From Clostridium novyi NT (GTDB lineage Bacteria > Bacillota > Clostridia > Clostridiales > Clostridiaceae): DNA of 64,000 nucleotides. The position numbers and the translations under genes were made by a program. Every line of letters starts with the position of its first letter. The stretch's first letter is position 1. Positions 39,096 through 48,562 of this stretch are shown one piece after another. The stretch covers positions 496,001 through 560,000 of the forward strand of contig NC_008593.1 of assembly GCF_000014125.1 (NCBI RefSeq). Direction: 5' to 3'. The notes below the pieces were generated by a model. It had not been told where the DNA came from. It ran no database searches and saw only the letters and a list, made by a program, of their open reading frames with translations.

Positions 39096-39998
39096 ATGAA
39101 TAAAGTTAAGTTTATTTACAATCCTTACTCGGGGGAAAATGCAATTATAAATGAAATAGATAAAGTAATAATGATCCATCAAAAATATGGGTATATAGTA
39201 GAGCCATTTAGAATTTCTAAAAATATAGAACTAAAATGTGCTTTTGATAATATAGACGATACTTTTAAATACATATTAATAGCAGGGGGAGATGGAACTG
39301 TAGATAGTGTTGTAAATTGCATGAAAACATTAAATATAGATTTGCCAATAGGCATTCTTCCTATGGGTACGGCAAATGATTTCGCTAAGTTTATAGGAAT
39401 GTCAACCAATGTATCACAGGCCTGTGAACAAATATTAAGTAGCAAACCAACAGCATTAGATATAGGAAAAATCAATGAAAAATATTTTATAAATGTTGCA
39501 AGTACAGGACTTTTTACAGATGTTTCTCAAAAGACGGATGTAAATTTAAAAAACACCATAGGAAAACTTGCTTATTATGTAAAGGGAATAGAGCAAATAC
39601 CGAGTTTTAGAAAGCTAAAGATAAAAGTTAAATCAGAACATATGAACTTTGATGATAATATGTATCTTATGCTTGTATTCAATGGAGAAACAGCTGGGAA
39701 TTTTCATTTAGCATATAAAGCTGATTTATCTGATGGTATGCTTGATGTAATTATAGTAAAAGCAGGAATGATAAAAGATATAATAGGGTTGTTTATAAGA
39801 ATTTTAAAGGGAGAACACTTAGAAGGTACAAAAGGGCTTGTATACTTTAAAACTGACAAATTAGAAATTGAGTGCCATGAGGACATAGTAACGGATATAG
39901 ATGGAGAGAGAGGACCTGATTTCCCTGTAACAATAAGATGCATTAAAGGTGGAATTAAGGTTTTAGGAGTACAAAAGATAAATAACAGTAATAAATAG
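39096..39998 (+). CDS. Diacylglycerol kinase family lipid kinase (YegS/BmrU-like)
   Basis: 300 aa. The N terminus NPYSGENA, GGDGTVDSVVN (nucleotide-binding loop) and GILPMGTANDFAKF mark a DAGK catalytic domain, with a C-terminal beta sandwich (FNGETAGNFHLAYKADLSDGMLDVIIVKAG). It phosphorylates a lipid such as diacylglycerol; the exact lipid is unknown. Followed by a membrane protein gene 50 bp downstream, probably in the same unit. Ribosome site AGGAG. Confidence 0.92.
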   Translation: MNKVKFIYNPYSGENAIINEIDKVIMIHQKYGYIVEPFRISKNIELKCAFDNIDDTFKYILIAGGDGTVDSVVNCMKTLNIDLPIGILPMGTANDFAKFIGMSTNVSQACEQILSSKPTALDIGKINEKYFINVASTGLFTDVSQKTDVNLKNTIGKLAYYVKGIEQIPSFRKLKIKVKSEHMNFDDNMYLMLVFNGETAGNFHLAYKADLSDGMLDVIIVKAGMIKDIIGLFIRILKGEHLEGTKGLVYFKTDKLEIECHEDIVTDIDGERGPDFPVTIRCIKGGIKVLGVQKINNSNK

Positions 39999-40048
39999 TG
40001 AAAAAATATAATAGTTATAAATAACAATAATTTTAGGGTGATAAAACA

Positions 40049-40699
40049 TTGAAAGGATATATTTATTTAATACTTTTAACAGTTATGTTATTTATAATTT
40101 ATAAAGGCTTTAAGGATAATTTAAAAGAATCTCCTCATAAAATTAAGTTAATATGCATATTTGCATTCTTAATAATGTTTATACGATATTTAACTTTATT
40201 TGGATTTTTCTTTGTGCAAAATATACGTTATCTTTATCTTTTTAAATATGGGTATTTTTTAAATTTATTATCTATACCTATAACCGGACTTGTTGTAATT
40301 TATATATTTATGAGAGATTATAAAATAAAGTTTTCTTTAATATTTCCAATAACCATTGCATTATCAATTTTATATGGGTTTATAGTTAATACATATAATT
40401 TAATAGTAAAAGTTGATATTATGTACGGGTATTATATGAGATTAGAAAACAGTGTTTACATATACATTGGATATATGCTGATGAATATTATATTAATCGT
40501 ACTAGCTATAAATATATATAAGCCTAACTTAGATAAAAAAGGAATAGTATTTGTAATAGTATCTTCAATGATTACCGTATTAGAAACCTTATTTTTTGTA
40601 ATAGGCAAGGGTGTATTTATAGAATTAGTTATTGGAGATATCTTATGGATGTTAACTTTAAATTATGGAATAAGTAAATTAAAGAAGCCAGGGAAATAA
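40049..40699 (+). CDS. Integral membrane protein, unknown
   Basis: 216 aa with about seven hydrophobic spans. The N terminus MKGYIYLILLTVMLFIIY is membrane-inserted at once. No motif or family recognised. TTG start with AGGGTG upstream. It ends flush with the convergent YgiQ gene (stop codons adjacent), so the two share their 3' ends with no spacer. Function unknown. Confidence 0.72.
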   Translation: MKGYIYLILLTVMLFIIYKGFKDNLKESPHKIKLICIFAFLIMFIRYLTLFGFFFVQNIRYLYLFKYGYFLNLLSIPITGLVVIYIFMRDYKIKFSLIFPITIALSILYGFIVNTYNLIVKVDIMYGYYMRLENSVYIYIGYMLMNIILIVLAINIYKPNLDKKGIVFVIVSSMITVLETLFFVIGKGVFIELVIGDILWMLTLNYGISKLKKPGK

Positions 40700-42574
40700 T
40701 TATCTCCCTGACTTCTTTGTTCTTTTATTAGAAGATTTACCTTTGGAATTTGATTTTTTATTTTTACTTTTCATTGGTCTTGGTGGTATAAGACAGTCTT
40801 TACCGAATCCTATTAAATCTTCTCTACCAGCTTTTATAAGAGCTTTTTTTACTAAATTATAATTTTCAGGTTTTGAAAATTGAAGTAATGCTCTTTGCAT
40901 AGACTTTTCTTCAAAAGTTTTAGGAACATAAATATGTTCTCCAGTTAAAGGGTTTATTTCTGTATAGTACATAGTAGTAGATAAACTTCCTGGAGTAGGA
41001 TAAAAATCTTGTACTTGTTCTGGGCTATGTCCCATATGTTTTATATAACATGCAAGTTCGATTGCTATATTAAGATCACTACCAGGGTGACTTGATATAA
41101 GGTATGGAACTAAAAATTGTTTTTTACCAAGTCTTTCATTTATAGCTTTATATTTAGCTTCAAATTTTTCATAAACCTCATTTTTAGGTTTTCCCATAGC
41201 ACTAAGAACAGTATCGTTTATGTGTTCAGGGGCAACCTTTAATTGACCACTTATGTGATGTTCACATAATTCTTTAAAGAAAGTATCCTTTTTGTCTGCA
41301 ATTAAGTAATCAAATCTTATACCAGATCTTATAAATACTTTTTTAATTTTAGGTAGCTTTCTAACTTTTCTTAATAAATCTAAATATTCGCTGTGGTCTA
41401 CTTTTAAGTTTTTACATGGAGTTGGGAAAAGACATTGTTTGTTTTTACATACTCCGTGTTTTTTCTGTTTTTCACAAGCTTTGTGTCTAAAGTTTGCTGT
41501 AGGACCACCTATATCATGTATATATCCTTTAAAGTCTTCAAAAGTTGTAAGTAGTTTAGCTTCATCAATTACAGATTGTTGACTTCTATTTTGGATTGTT
41601 CTACCTTGATGGAAGTTTAAAGCACAGAAAGAACATCCACCATAACATCCTCTATGACTAGTAATTGAGAACTTAACCTCGTTAATAGCAGGTATTCCAC
41701 CTTTTTCTTCATAGATAGGATGATAAGTTCTTGCATAAGGAAGATTATAAACTTCATCCATTTCAGTTTCAGTTAAAGTGTCTTGTGGTTTATTTTGAAC
41801 AATATATCTATTGCCATGTTTTTGAACTATATTTTTTCCGTTAATACTATCTTGTTCATAGTATTCTAATTTATAGCTTTCAGCATATGCTTTTTTGCTG
41901 TTAACACATTCCTCATATGAAGGAACTTCTATATAATTATCAACATTGTCTAAAGTATTTGTTGTATAAACAGTACCTTGAACATTTGTTATATTTTTTA
42001 TATTCATTCCGTATTTAAGTAAGTCAGCAATTTGAACTACTGTTTTTTCGCCCATTCCATATATCAATAAATCTGCTTTAGAATCTAAAAGAAGGCTACG
42101 TCTAAGTTTGTTGTCCCAATAATCATAGTGAACAAATCTTCTAAGACTTGCCTCGATACCACCTATAATTATAGGAACTCCTTTGTAAGCTTCACGGGCT
42201 TTATTACAATAAACAATTATAGCTCTATCTGGTCTATGGCCACTTTCGCCTCCTGGAGAGAATAAATCATTATGTCTTTTCTTTTTAGCGGCAGTATAGT
42301 GATTTACCATAGAGTCCATGTTTCCAGAGTTAATTAAAAAAGCATATTTAGGTTTTCCGAGTTTTCTAAAATCCTCTACATCGTGCCAGTTAGGTTGAGA
42401 TATAACCCCTACAGTAAAACCTTGGCTTTCTAAAACACGCCCTATTATTGCAGTACCAAAGGAAGGGTGATCAACATATGCATCCCCAGTTATTATGATA
42501 AAATCTAATTGATCTATATTTTTATTTTCTAAGTCTTTTTTACAAATAGGTAAAAATTCTTTATTTAATTTCAT
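40700..42574 (-). CDS. YgiQ family radical SAM protein
   Basis: 624 aa from ATG 42574, with TTGGAGGG upstream; a 22-residue upstream extension (to 42640) lacks a site. A B12-binding-like N-terminal region ([29 protein letters not shown]), the radical SAM CxxxCxxC ([19 protein letters not shown]) near the middle, and [12 protein letters not shown] / [15 protein letters not shown] are YgiQ hallmarks. A Lys-rich tail follows. Substrate unknown in the family. Confidence 0.93.
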   Translation of the reverse strand: MKLNKEFLPICKKDLENKNIDQLDFIIITGDAYVDHPSFGTAIIGRVLESQGFTVGVISQPNWHDVEDFRKLGKPKYAFLINSGNMDSMVNHYTAAKKKRHNDLFSPGGESGHRPDRAIIVYCNKAREAYKGVPIIIGGIEASLRRFVHYDYWDNKLRRSLLLDSKADLLIYGMGEKTVVQIADLLKYGMNIKNITNVQGTVYTTNTLDNVDNYIEVPSYEECVNSKKAYAESYKLEYYEQDSINGKNIVQKHGNRYIVQNKPQDTLTETEMDEVYNLPYARTYHPIYEEKGGIPAINEVKFSITSHRGCYGGCSFCALNFHQGRTIQNRSQQSVIDEAKLLTTFEDFKGYIHDIGGPTANFRHKACEKQKKHGVCKNKQCLFPTPCKNLKVDHSEYLDLLRKVRKLPKIKKVFIRSGIRFDYLIADKKDTFFKELCEHHISGQLKVAPEHINDTVLSAMGKPKNEVYEKFEAKYKAINERLGKKQFLVPYLISSHPGSDLNIAIELACYIKHMGHSPEQVQDFYPTPGSLSTTMYYTEINPLTGEHIYVPKTFEEKSMQRALLQFSKPENYNLVKKALIKAGREDLIGFGKDCLIPPRPMKSKNKKSNSKGKSSNKRTKKSGR

Positions 42575-42864
42575 AATATTAAGTCCCTCCAAATCTAGTA
42601 ATAATATTAACATAATAAATTCAAAATATAAATAAAACATTTTAAATACATATCATATAATAATATTAGGAAAATTAATAAAAACTAAAGAAAAACGTTG
42701 AAATTTTATTTGAGAGTTAAATAAAATGATATAAACAAATAAAATAATGGAATTTCGCAAATACATTTGCATTTTAAGAAAAGTATAATATAATTTATTA
42801 TAGAGTAGAAAAAAATAAGTTTTAATATATTGCATAAACTTATGCTATGAGAGGTGAGGTATAA

Positions 42865-42963
42865 ATGGAAGGTGGTCCCCTTAGAAGGAGATCTAATACA
42901 AATTTAAAACTAAATAATAAGCAATATATAGAGAATAGATTTATATTAATGTATGGTTTGTAA
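42865..42963 (+). CDS. Possible 32-residue small protein
   Basis: ATG 42865 is preceded by GAGGTGAGGT at good spacing. The frame reads MEGGPLRRRSNTNLKLNNKQ and ends after 32 codons. It starts with a basic cluster and has no membrane segment. It lies in the 510-bp gap before the MgtE-like gene. It may be a small protein, a leader peptide or chance; conservation would decide. Confidence 0.35.
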   Translation: MEGGPLRRRSNTNLKLNNKQYIENRFILMYGL

Positions 42964-43035
42964 TTGACGATTGATTATTAGAGTTGATAATTGAGAATTG
43001 ATAATACAGACTTTTTAATGTGTCAGTTGTCAAAT
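42961..43035. repeat. Degenerate TTGATAATTGA-type repeat
   Basis: The stretch TAATTGACGATTGATTATTAGAG, then TTGATAATTGAGAATTGATA and TCAGTTGTCAA consists of imperfect copies of (A/T)TTGA(C/T)(A/G)A. This is the low-complexity type often seen between clostridial genes. No function evident. Confidence 0.5.
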
Positions 43036-43087
43036 ATTAACCTTAGTAGTATAAAAGGAGTTTCTCTATATAAAGGGAGGAATATCC

Positions 43088-44350
43088 ATGAATAAACTTA
43101 ATAGTTTTTATTTAAGTCAAGCACTCCATAAAAGTATTTATGACGAATATAATGATTGCATAGGAAGACTAGTCGATATATATGTTACTGCTGGAGATGG
43201 ATATCCTAAAGCAATAGGATATAAAGTTAAAAAAGGTGGAGAAATTTATAATTATGAATTCAGAAGTGTTCAGGTTTATGAGGACAATGGAAAAATAATT
43301 ATAAGAGTTAGGGGAGTAAAAGATATAATTCCTAGAGCGTATTCATACCTTTTATCAAAACAATTGCTAGATAAACAAATAGTAGATATAAATGGCAAGA
43401 AGGTTGTTAGGGTTAATGATCTTATAATGGCTAATATTACTTTTGATATTAGAGTTATAGCTGTTGAAACTGGTTTTTTAGCATTGAGCAGGAGATATGG
43501 CATAGATTCATTAGTAAAAGTTTTTTATAAAATTTTAAAAAAGCCTATTTATGATAAAACTATAATGTGGGATGATGTTGAATCTTTAGAAATGATAGAT
43601 GATAGTTTAAAGATTTCAGTTCCTTACAAAAAGATATCTGAATTGCATCCAGCGGATATTGCGGATATATTAGAAGAAGTTGATTTAAAGTATAGAAATA
43701 AAATATTTGAAAGCTTAGATGAACATTTAGCCGCTGATACTTTGGAAGAAATTGAGCCAGAGATTCAGGCAGATATATTAGAAACTATGAATCAAAGTAA
43801 GGCTTCTAGAATTTTAAATAATATGTCCAATGATGAAATAGCAGATATATTAGAAGAAGTTGATGAGGAAATGGCAGAAAAGCTTCTTATGACCCTTGAA
43901 AGTGATGATGAAGAAAAAGTAAGAGATCTTATGAGATATGAAGAAGAAACAGTAGGTAGTGTTATGAATACTGATTTTGTTTCTTTTAACGTAAATATTA
44001 CGGCATCAGAAACTATTGAACTTTTAAAAGAAATATCACCAGAAGAGAAGATAAGTCATTATATATATATAACAGATGAAAAAGGTAAGTTGCAAGGTGT
44101 TGTATCATTAAGACAACTTGTTTTTTGTGATGCAAATAAAAAGATAAAAGATATAATGAAAACAGAAATTATAAAGTTAAAAGATGATGAAAATATAGAT
44201 AAAGCTATTAAAAAATTTATTAAGTATGATCTTATAACAATTCCAGTAATTGATGCGGAAGAAAAACTACAAGGTATAGTTATAATAAATGATATATTTG
44301 AAGAATTTTTAGGAGAAAAGATAAAAAGAAAAACAAAAAAAGCTAGTTAA
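43088..44350 (+). CDS. Soluble MgtE-like protein: PRC-barrel, MgtE_N and CBS domains, no transporter
   Basis: 420 aa. The N-terminal part (about 1-170) holds two PRC-barrel-like segments (YDEYNDCIGRLVDIYVTAGDGYPKAIGY, LLDKQIVDINGKKVVRVND). An MgtE_N superhelix (about 185-290) has repeats ending ADILEEVD. Two CBS domains follow (about 290-415). The five-helix channel domain of true MgtE is absent. In other clostridia such proteins sit beside Nramp-type metal transporters; none is adjacent here. It may sense divalent metal or nucleotide. AAAGGGAGG upstream. Confidence 0.9.
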   Translation: MNKLNSFYLSQALHKSIYDEYNDCIGRLVDIYVTAGDGYPKAIGYKVKKGGEIYNYEFRSVQVYEDNGKIIIRVRGVKDIIPRAYSYLLSKQLLDKQIVDINGKKVVRVNDLIMANITFDIRVIAVETGFLALSRRYGIDSLVKVFYKILKKPIYDKTIMWDDVESLEMIDDSLKISVPYKKISELHPADIADILEEVDLKYRNKIFESLDEHLAADTLEEIEPEIQADILETMNQSKASRILNNMSNDEIADILEEVDEEMAEKLLMTLESDDEEKVRDLMRYEEETVGSVMNTDFVSFNVNITASETIELLKEISPEEKISHYIYITDEKGKLQGVVSLRQLVFCDANKKIKDIMKTEIIKLKDDENIDKAIKKFIKYDLITIPVIDAEEKLQGIVIINDIFEEFLGEKIKRKTKKAS

Positions 44351-44358
44351 TCTTTTAT

Positions 44359-44398
44359 AAAAAAGTCAGTGTAATTTTAAAATTACACTGACTTTTTT
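44359..44398 (+). terminator. Terminator of the MgtE-like gene
   Basis: AAAAAAGTCAGTGTAATTTT stem with its complement, near-zero loop, T run. Confidence 0.88.
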
Positions 44399-44481
44399 AA
44401 TTTAAAGAGTATTTTTAAAAAGAAATGAGCAAACTATAAGTACAAGAAATCATACTCAATATTTTTAGGAGGAGACTTTTA

Positions 44482-45207
44482 ATGAAAAATAAGTTAGATT
44501 GGAAAAGAGTATCTGTATTAATAATACTAATGCTATTTTCATATGCAAGTATTCCTCAACAGGTAATTCCATATTTTAATAGTATGAAAACTTCTGTGTA
44601 TAAATATGGTTCAAAGAATAATATTGTAACGGAAATACAAAGAAGATTAAAGGCATGGGATTATTATGAAGGAGCACTTGATGGAAAATATGGATATGAA
44701 ACATATTTGGCAGTAAAGGATTTTCAAAGAAAAAATGGTCTTACAGTAGACGGAATAGTAGGTGATTCTACACTATCTGCACTTGGCATAAATGATGGAA
44801 CAGGTGGGGGGACATCAAAAGTATCTTCAAATACTTCAAACACCTCAACAACTAATAATTCAGATGTGATGTTACTTGCAAGATTAATAAATGGTGAAGC
44901 AAGAGGAGAGCCATATGAAGGGCAAGTGGCAGTAGGAGCAGTAGTATTAAATAGAACTAGAGATGCTAGATTTCCTTCAAGCATTGCAGGAGTAATATAT
45001 CAACCAGGAGCATTTACTGCTATTGTTGATGGACAAATAAATGCAGAAATACAGCAAAGTTCAATTAAAGCAGCAAGAGATGCATTAAATGGATGGGATC
45101 CATCAGATGGAGCAGTATATTATTTTAATCCTGATACAGCAACTAGTGGATGGATTTGGTCCAGACCTCTTATAAAAATAATAGGAAAGCACAGATTCTG
45201 TAGTTAG
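44482..45207 (+). CDS. sleB: Spore cortex-lytic enzyme SleB-like
   Basis: 241 aa. A signal/anchor (10-28), a peptidoglycan-binding domain (about 40-98: NIVTEIQRRLKAWDYYEGALDGKYGYETYLAVKDFQ), a Ser/Thr/Asn linker, and a SleB/CwlJ-type hydrolase domain (about 128-240) with LLARLINGEARGEPYEGQVAVGAVVLNR, where the Glu of GEARGE is the expected catalytic residue. It degrades cortex muramic-lactam peptidoglycan in germination. The usual Bacillus partner ypeB is not adjacent. AGGAGGAG upstream; no sporulation sigma site assigned. Confidence 0.92.
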   Translation: MKNKLDWKRVSVLIILMLFSYASIPQQVIPYFNSMKTSVYKYGSKNNIVTEIQRRLKAWDYYEGALDGKYGYETYLAVKDFQRKNGLTVDGIVGDSTLSALGINDGTGGGTSKVSSNTSNTSTTNNSDVMLLARLINGEARGEPYEGQVAVGAVVLNRTRDARFPSSIAGVIYQPGAFTAIVDGQINAEIQQSSIKAARDALNGWDPSDGAVYYFNPDTATSGWIWSRPLIKIIGKHRFCS

Positions 45208-45229
45208 TTATTTTTAAAAATAAAAGTTA

Positions 45230-45258
45230 TTGACAATTTAATACTAAATTCATATAAT
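45230..45258 (+). promoter_or_regulatory. Promoter of the cysE T-box leader
   Basis: TTGACA (45230-45235) and TATAAT (45253-45258) with 17-nt spacing. Confidence 0.88.
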
Positions 45259-45263
45259 AAAAA

Positions 45264-45563
45264 TATAATCCTTAGTGAAATAGTATGAAATACAGTGAAG
45301 AAGGAAAGTAATATAAATTGTGCATTCAGAGAGGAAATCATATGCTGTGAGATTTCTATGTAAGATTTATGTGAAGTGCCCTTTGGAGTTTTGCACCGAA
45401 TAAAGTAGGCTGCAACGGGATTACCCGTTATAGTAATAGAGCATAAAATTTAAATTATATTTTAAATGACGGTGCTTGAAAAGGTGGAATTTTATTCAAT
45501 TAGGGTGGAACCGCAGAGTATAATAGCTTTGTCTCTAGATTACTAGAGATAGAGCTTTTTTTA
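45264..45563 (+). promoter_or_regulatory. Cysteine T-box leader of cysE
   Basis: AGGGTGGAACCGCAG at 45502-45516 is the T-box, followed by a terminator stem (GTCTCTAG, CTAGAGATAGAGC) and T run. TGC at 45392-45394, followed by ACCGAA, is the likely Cys specifier. It fills the 380-bp gap upstream of cysE and ties serine acetylation to cysteine starvation. Confidence 0.93.
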
Positions 45564-45591
45564 TATATATTTTTAGAGGTGGGGTGTGTGT

Positions 45592-46203
45592 ATGTTTAAA
45601 TTTTTTAAGACTTTAAAATATGATATAGATAATGTTTTAGAAAATGATCCAGCAGCAAGAAATAGGGTGGAAGTATTTCTATTATATCCATGTATCAATG
45701 CATTAATCCACTATAGAATAGCACATTTTTTTTACAGTAAAAAATGCTTTTTTATAGCTAGACTTATTTCGCAATTTGCAAGATTCCTTACAGGAATAGA
45801 AATACATCCAGGGGCTAAAATAGGAAAGGGACTATTTATTGATCACGGAATGGGAGTAGTAATAGGGGAAACAGCGGAAGTTGGAGACAATGTAACTTTA
45901 TACCATGGAGTAACACTTGGTGGTACTGGTAAAGATAAAGGTAAAAGACATCCTACTCTTGGCAATAATATTCTTGTAGGTTCTGGGGCTAAAATACTTG
46001 GTCCTATAAATATAGGAGATAATTCTAAAGTAGGTGCAAATTCTGTAGTTTTAAAGGATATACCAGAAGGTTCAACAGTAGTTGGAATTCCAGGAAAAGT
46101 AGTATATCCAAAACCTAAGCCTGCTGAAGTTATAAAAGTTGATAGATTTAATAGGAAAGAAGAAGCGTATGAATTACAAAGAAAAAATAACAACGTATTG
46201 TAA
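45592..46203 (+). CDS. cysE: Serine O-acetyltransferase
   Basis: 203 aa from ATG 45592; GAGGTGGGG precedes it. It makes O-acetylserine from serine and acetyl-CoA, the first step of cysteine synthesis. The short helical N terminus and left-handed beta helix with hexapeptide repeats are clear: [40 protein letters not shown]. The Asp-His and His of the active site are in IDHG and YHGV. No cysK is adjacent. The 3' end overlaps queG. Confidence 0.96.
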   Translation: MFKFFKTLKYDIDNVLENDPAARNRVEVFLLYPCINALIHYRIAHFFYSKKCFFIARLISQFARFLTGIEIHPGAKIGKGLFIDHGMGVVIGETAEVGDNVTLYHGVTLGGTGKDKGKRHPTLGNNILVGSGAKILGPINIGDNSKVGANSVVLKDIPEGSTVVGIPGKVVYPKPKPAEVIKVDRFNRKEEAYELQRKNNNVL

Positions 46204-47152
46204 TAAATTAGGGTTAGACTTAATTGGATTTACAAAATGTAGAGTTTTTGATGAGTTAAGAGAAAAATATAAAAATAGAAAAGAAAAAAATCTTCAAAAT
46301 GAATTTGAAGAAGATGATATAGAAAAAAGAATAAATCCATTTATTTATATGGAAAATGGAAAAACAATAATATCTATTGCTTTTCCTTATATGTATGAAA
46401 AAGTTCAGTATTCAAAAATATATTTTTCTAAGTATACACTAGGTAAAGATTATCATGAAGTTGTTGAGTATTATCTAAAACAAATATGTGATTATATAAA
46501 GAGTATTGGTGGAGAAGCTATTTCTTTTGTAGATAGTAATTCTCTACCTGAAAGATATATTGCTTATTTAAGTGGAATAGGTTTTATAGGAAAAAATAAT
46601 ATGCTTATTAGCAAGAAATATGGCTCTTATATATTTTTAGGAGAGATAATAACAGACTTAAAAATAGAAAGCGATGAGCCCATTAAAAATAGATGCGGAG
46701 AATGTGATCTATGTATAAAAGCTTGTCCCACAGGAGCTATATGTAAATCAGGAGAAAATAATTCTAATATATGTTTATCATATATAACTCAAAAGAAGGA
46801 TATAGAAGAATATTGGTTTGAAAAATTTAAAGGGAGAATGTTTGGATGTGACACTTGTCAAAATGTATGTCCTTACAACAAAGAGGCTGAAAAATCAAAT
46901 ATAGATGAGTTTAAACCCTTAGATTTTATGAAGGATATAGATATAGACTATATTATTAACATGGGAAAAAAAGAATTTAATGATAAGTATAAATTAACGT
47001 CCTGTGGATGGAGAGGAAAAAATATTATTCAGAGAAATTTACTAATTAATATGTATTATTTTAATATTTTAAATGATAAAGATGAAATAAAGTTTACTTC
47101 TCCATATGTTCAAAATTATTACAATAAACTTTTGAAAAATTTAAAGATATGA
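46169..47152 (+). CDS. queG: Epoxyqueuosine reductase
   Basis: 327 aa from ATG 46169, which overlaps cysE by 35 bp; AGGAAAGAAG lies upstream. It reduces epoxyqueuosine to queuosine in tRNA. Two [4Fe-4S] motifs, [16 protein letters not shown] and [14 protein letters not shown], and the catalytic Asp region ([25 protein letters not shown]) identify it. Shorter than E. coli (379 aa) and Bacillus (386 aa) QueG, so the C-terminal HEAT-like repeats are reduced or absent, as in some clostridial forms. Confidence 0.93.
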   Translation: MNYKEKITTYCNKLGLDLIGFTKCRVFDELREKYKNRKEKNLQNEFEEDDIEKRINPFIYMENGKTIISIAFPYMYEKVQYSKIYFSKYTLGKDYHEVVEYYLKQICDYIKSIGGEAISFVDSNSLPERYIAYLSGIGFIGKNNMLISKKYGSYIFLGEIITDLKIESDEPIKNRCGECDLCIKACPTGAICKSGENNSNICLSYITQKKDIEEYWFEKFKGRMFGCDTCQNVCPYNKEAEKSNIDEFKPLDFMKDIDIDYIINMGKKEFNDKYKLTSCGWRGKNIIQRNLLINMYYFNILNDKDEIKFTSPYVQNYYNKLLKNLKI

Positions 47153-47191
47153 TATTATATAAGCATATAAATAGGAAAGGTGGAATTTATA

Positions 47192-47893
47192 ATGATATCT
47201 CCATCCATGGCGAAATTTATAGGATTATTACCTAAAAAGTTAGTTAGTTTTTTAGCGAATAGGATAATAAATGGATATGTAAGTAAGTATGCCAATATAA
47301 AGGTTGAAAATTTAGAAAACTTAAACAATGTATCTACACCAGTAGTTTTTATATGTAATCATCTTAGTAACTCAGATGGATTAGTTTTAAATAGAGTTTT
47401 AAAAGATTTTGATGTTACTTTTGTAGCTGGTGTAAAGCTTAGTGATAATTCACTTACTAAGCTTGGAATTGATGTGGTGAAAACAACACCACTTCATCCA
47501 AATTCTCCAGATAAAGAAGGGTTAAAAAGAATTATAAACATAGCTAATGAGGGTAAAAATGTTTTGATTTTTCCTGAAGGAACTAGAAGTAGAACTGGAA
47601 AAATGATAAAGGGTAAAAAAGGAATAGTATTAATTGCAAAAAAATGCAATATTCCTATTGTTCCAATTGGTATTACAGGTACAGAAAAGCTTTTACCTAT
47701 TAACATGGAAGGAAAAATGGAACAAGAAAAATTCCACCATGCAGACATAAATGTTAAAATAGGAGAGCAATTTACCCTTCCACCTAGATTAGAAGGTGAA
47801 TCTAAGAAAGAATATGATGAAAGAGCTATGGAAATGATTATGAATAATATAGCTGAGTTGTTGCCAGATGAATATAAGGGAGAATACTTATAA
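47192..47893 (+). CDS. plsC: 1-acyl-sn-glycerol-3-phosphate acyltransferase
   Basis: 233 aa from ATG 47192, preceded by AAAGGTGG. The acyltransferase blocks NHLSNSD (HX4D) near 57-63 and FPEGTRSRTG, then VPIGITGTEKL, are present. It adds the second acyl chain to make phosphatidic acid at the membrane. It sits between queG and nth with short gaps and is probably cotranscribed with both. Confidence 0.94.
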   Translation: MISPSMAKFIGLLPKKLVSFLANRIINGYVSKYANIKVENLENLNNVSTPVVFICNHLSNSDGLVLNRVLKDFDVTFVAGVKLSDNSLTKLGIDVVKTTPLHPNSPDKEGLKRIINIANEGKNVLIFPEGTRSRTGKMIKGKKGIVLIAKKCNIPIVPIGITGTEKLLPINMEGKMEQEKFHHADINVKIGEQFTLPPRLEGESKKEYDERAMEMIMNNIAELLPDEYKGEYL

Positions 47894-47905
47894 ATAGGTG
47901 ATAAA

Positions 47906-48529
47906 ATGAAAAAAGAAAACATAGAAAATGTAATAAATGTTTTAGAACATACTTATAAAGGTGCAAAGTGTGGATTAAATTTTAAAAATCCATATGAGCT
48001 ATTAATAGCAACTATGCTTTCAGCACAGTGTACTGACGAAAGAGTAAATGTTGTTACGGAAGAATTGTTTAAAAAGTATAATTCAGCTGAAGCTATGGTT
48101 ACATTAACTCAGGAAGAAATAGGAGAAAAGATAAAAAGTTGTGGATTATATAAAAATAAAAGCAAGAATATATTAGCTGCATCACAGGATATTTTAAATA
48201 AGTTTAATGGAAAAGTTCCAAATACCATGGAAGATTTAGTTTCCCTTCCTGGAGTAGGACGTAAAACAGCTAATGTAGTTCTTTCAAATGCTTTTGGAAT
48301 ACCTGCCATTGCAGTGGATACACATGTGTTTCGGGTATCTAATAGAATAGGAATAGCTAAAGGAAAAAATGTGGATATAGTAGAAAAGGAACTTATGAAG
48401 AATATTCCTAAAGAAAAGTGGAGTGATACTCATCACTACTTAATATGGCATGGGAGAAAAATATGTAAGGCTAGAAAACCACAATGTGACCAATGTCCTG
48501 TGGCACCATATTGTGAATATATAATATAA
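47906..48529 (+). CDS. nth: Endonuclease III
   Basis: 207 aa. The helix-hairpin-helix LPGVGRKTANVVL (catalytic Lys), VDTHVFRVSNR (catalytic Asp) and the C-terminal [4Fe-4S] motif C-x6-C-x2-C-x5-C (CKARKPQCDQCPVAPYC) are intact. A DNA glycosylase/AP lyase for oxidised pyrimidines. AGGTG upstream, 12 bp after plsC. Terminator shared with the histidine kinase gene. Confidence 0.97.
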   Translation: MKKENIENVINVLEHTYKGAKCGLNFKNPYELLIATMLSAQCTDERVNVVTEELFKKYNSAEAMVTLTQEEIGEKIKSCGLYKNKSKNILAASQDILNKFNGKVPNTMEDLVSLPGVGRKTANVVLSNAFGIPAIAVDTHVFRVSNRIGIAKGKNVDIVEKELMKNIPKEKWSDTHHYLIWHGRKICKARKPQCDQCPVAPYCEYII

Positions 48530-48532
48530 AAA

Positions 48533-48562
48533 TAAGCAGTAGTTAATTTTAACTACTGCTTA
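48533..48562. terminator. Bidirectional terminator nth / histidine kinase
   Basis: Perfect TAAGCAGTAGTTAA stem with its complement. It overlaps the final codons of the kinase gene. Confidence 0.8.
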
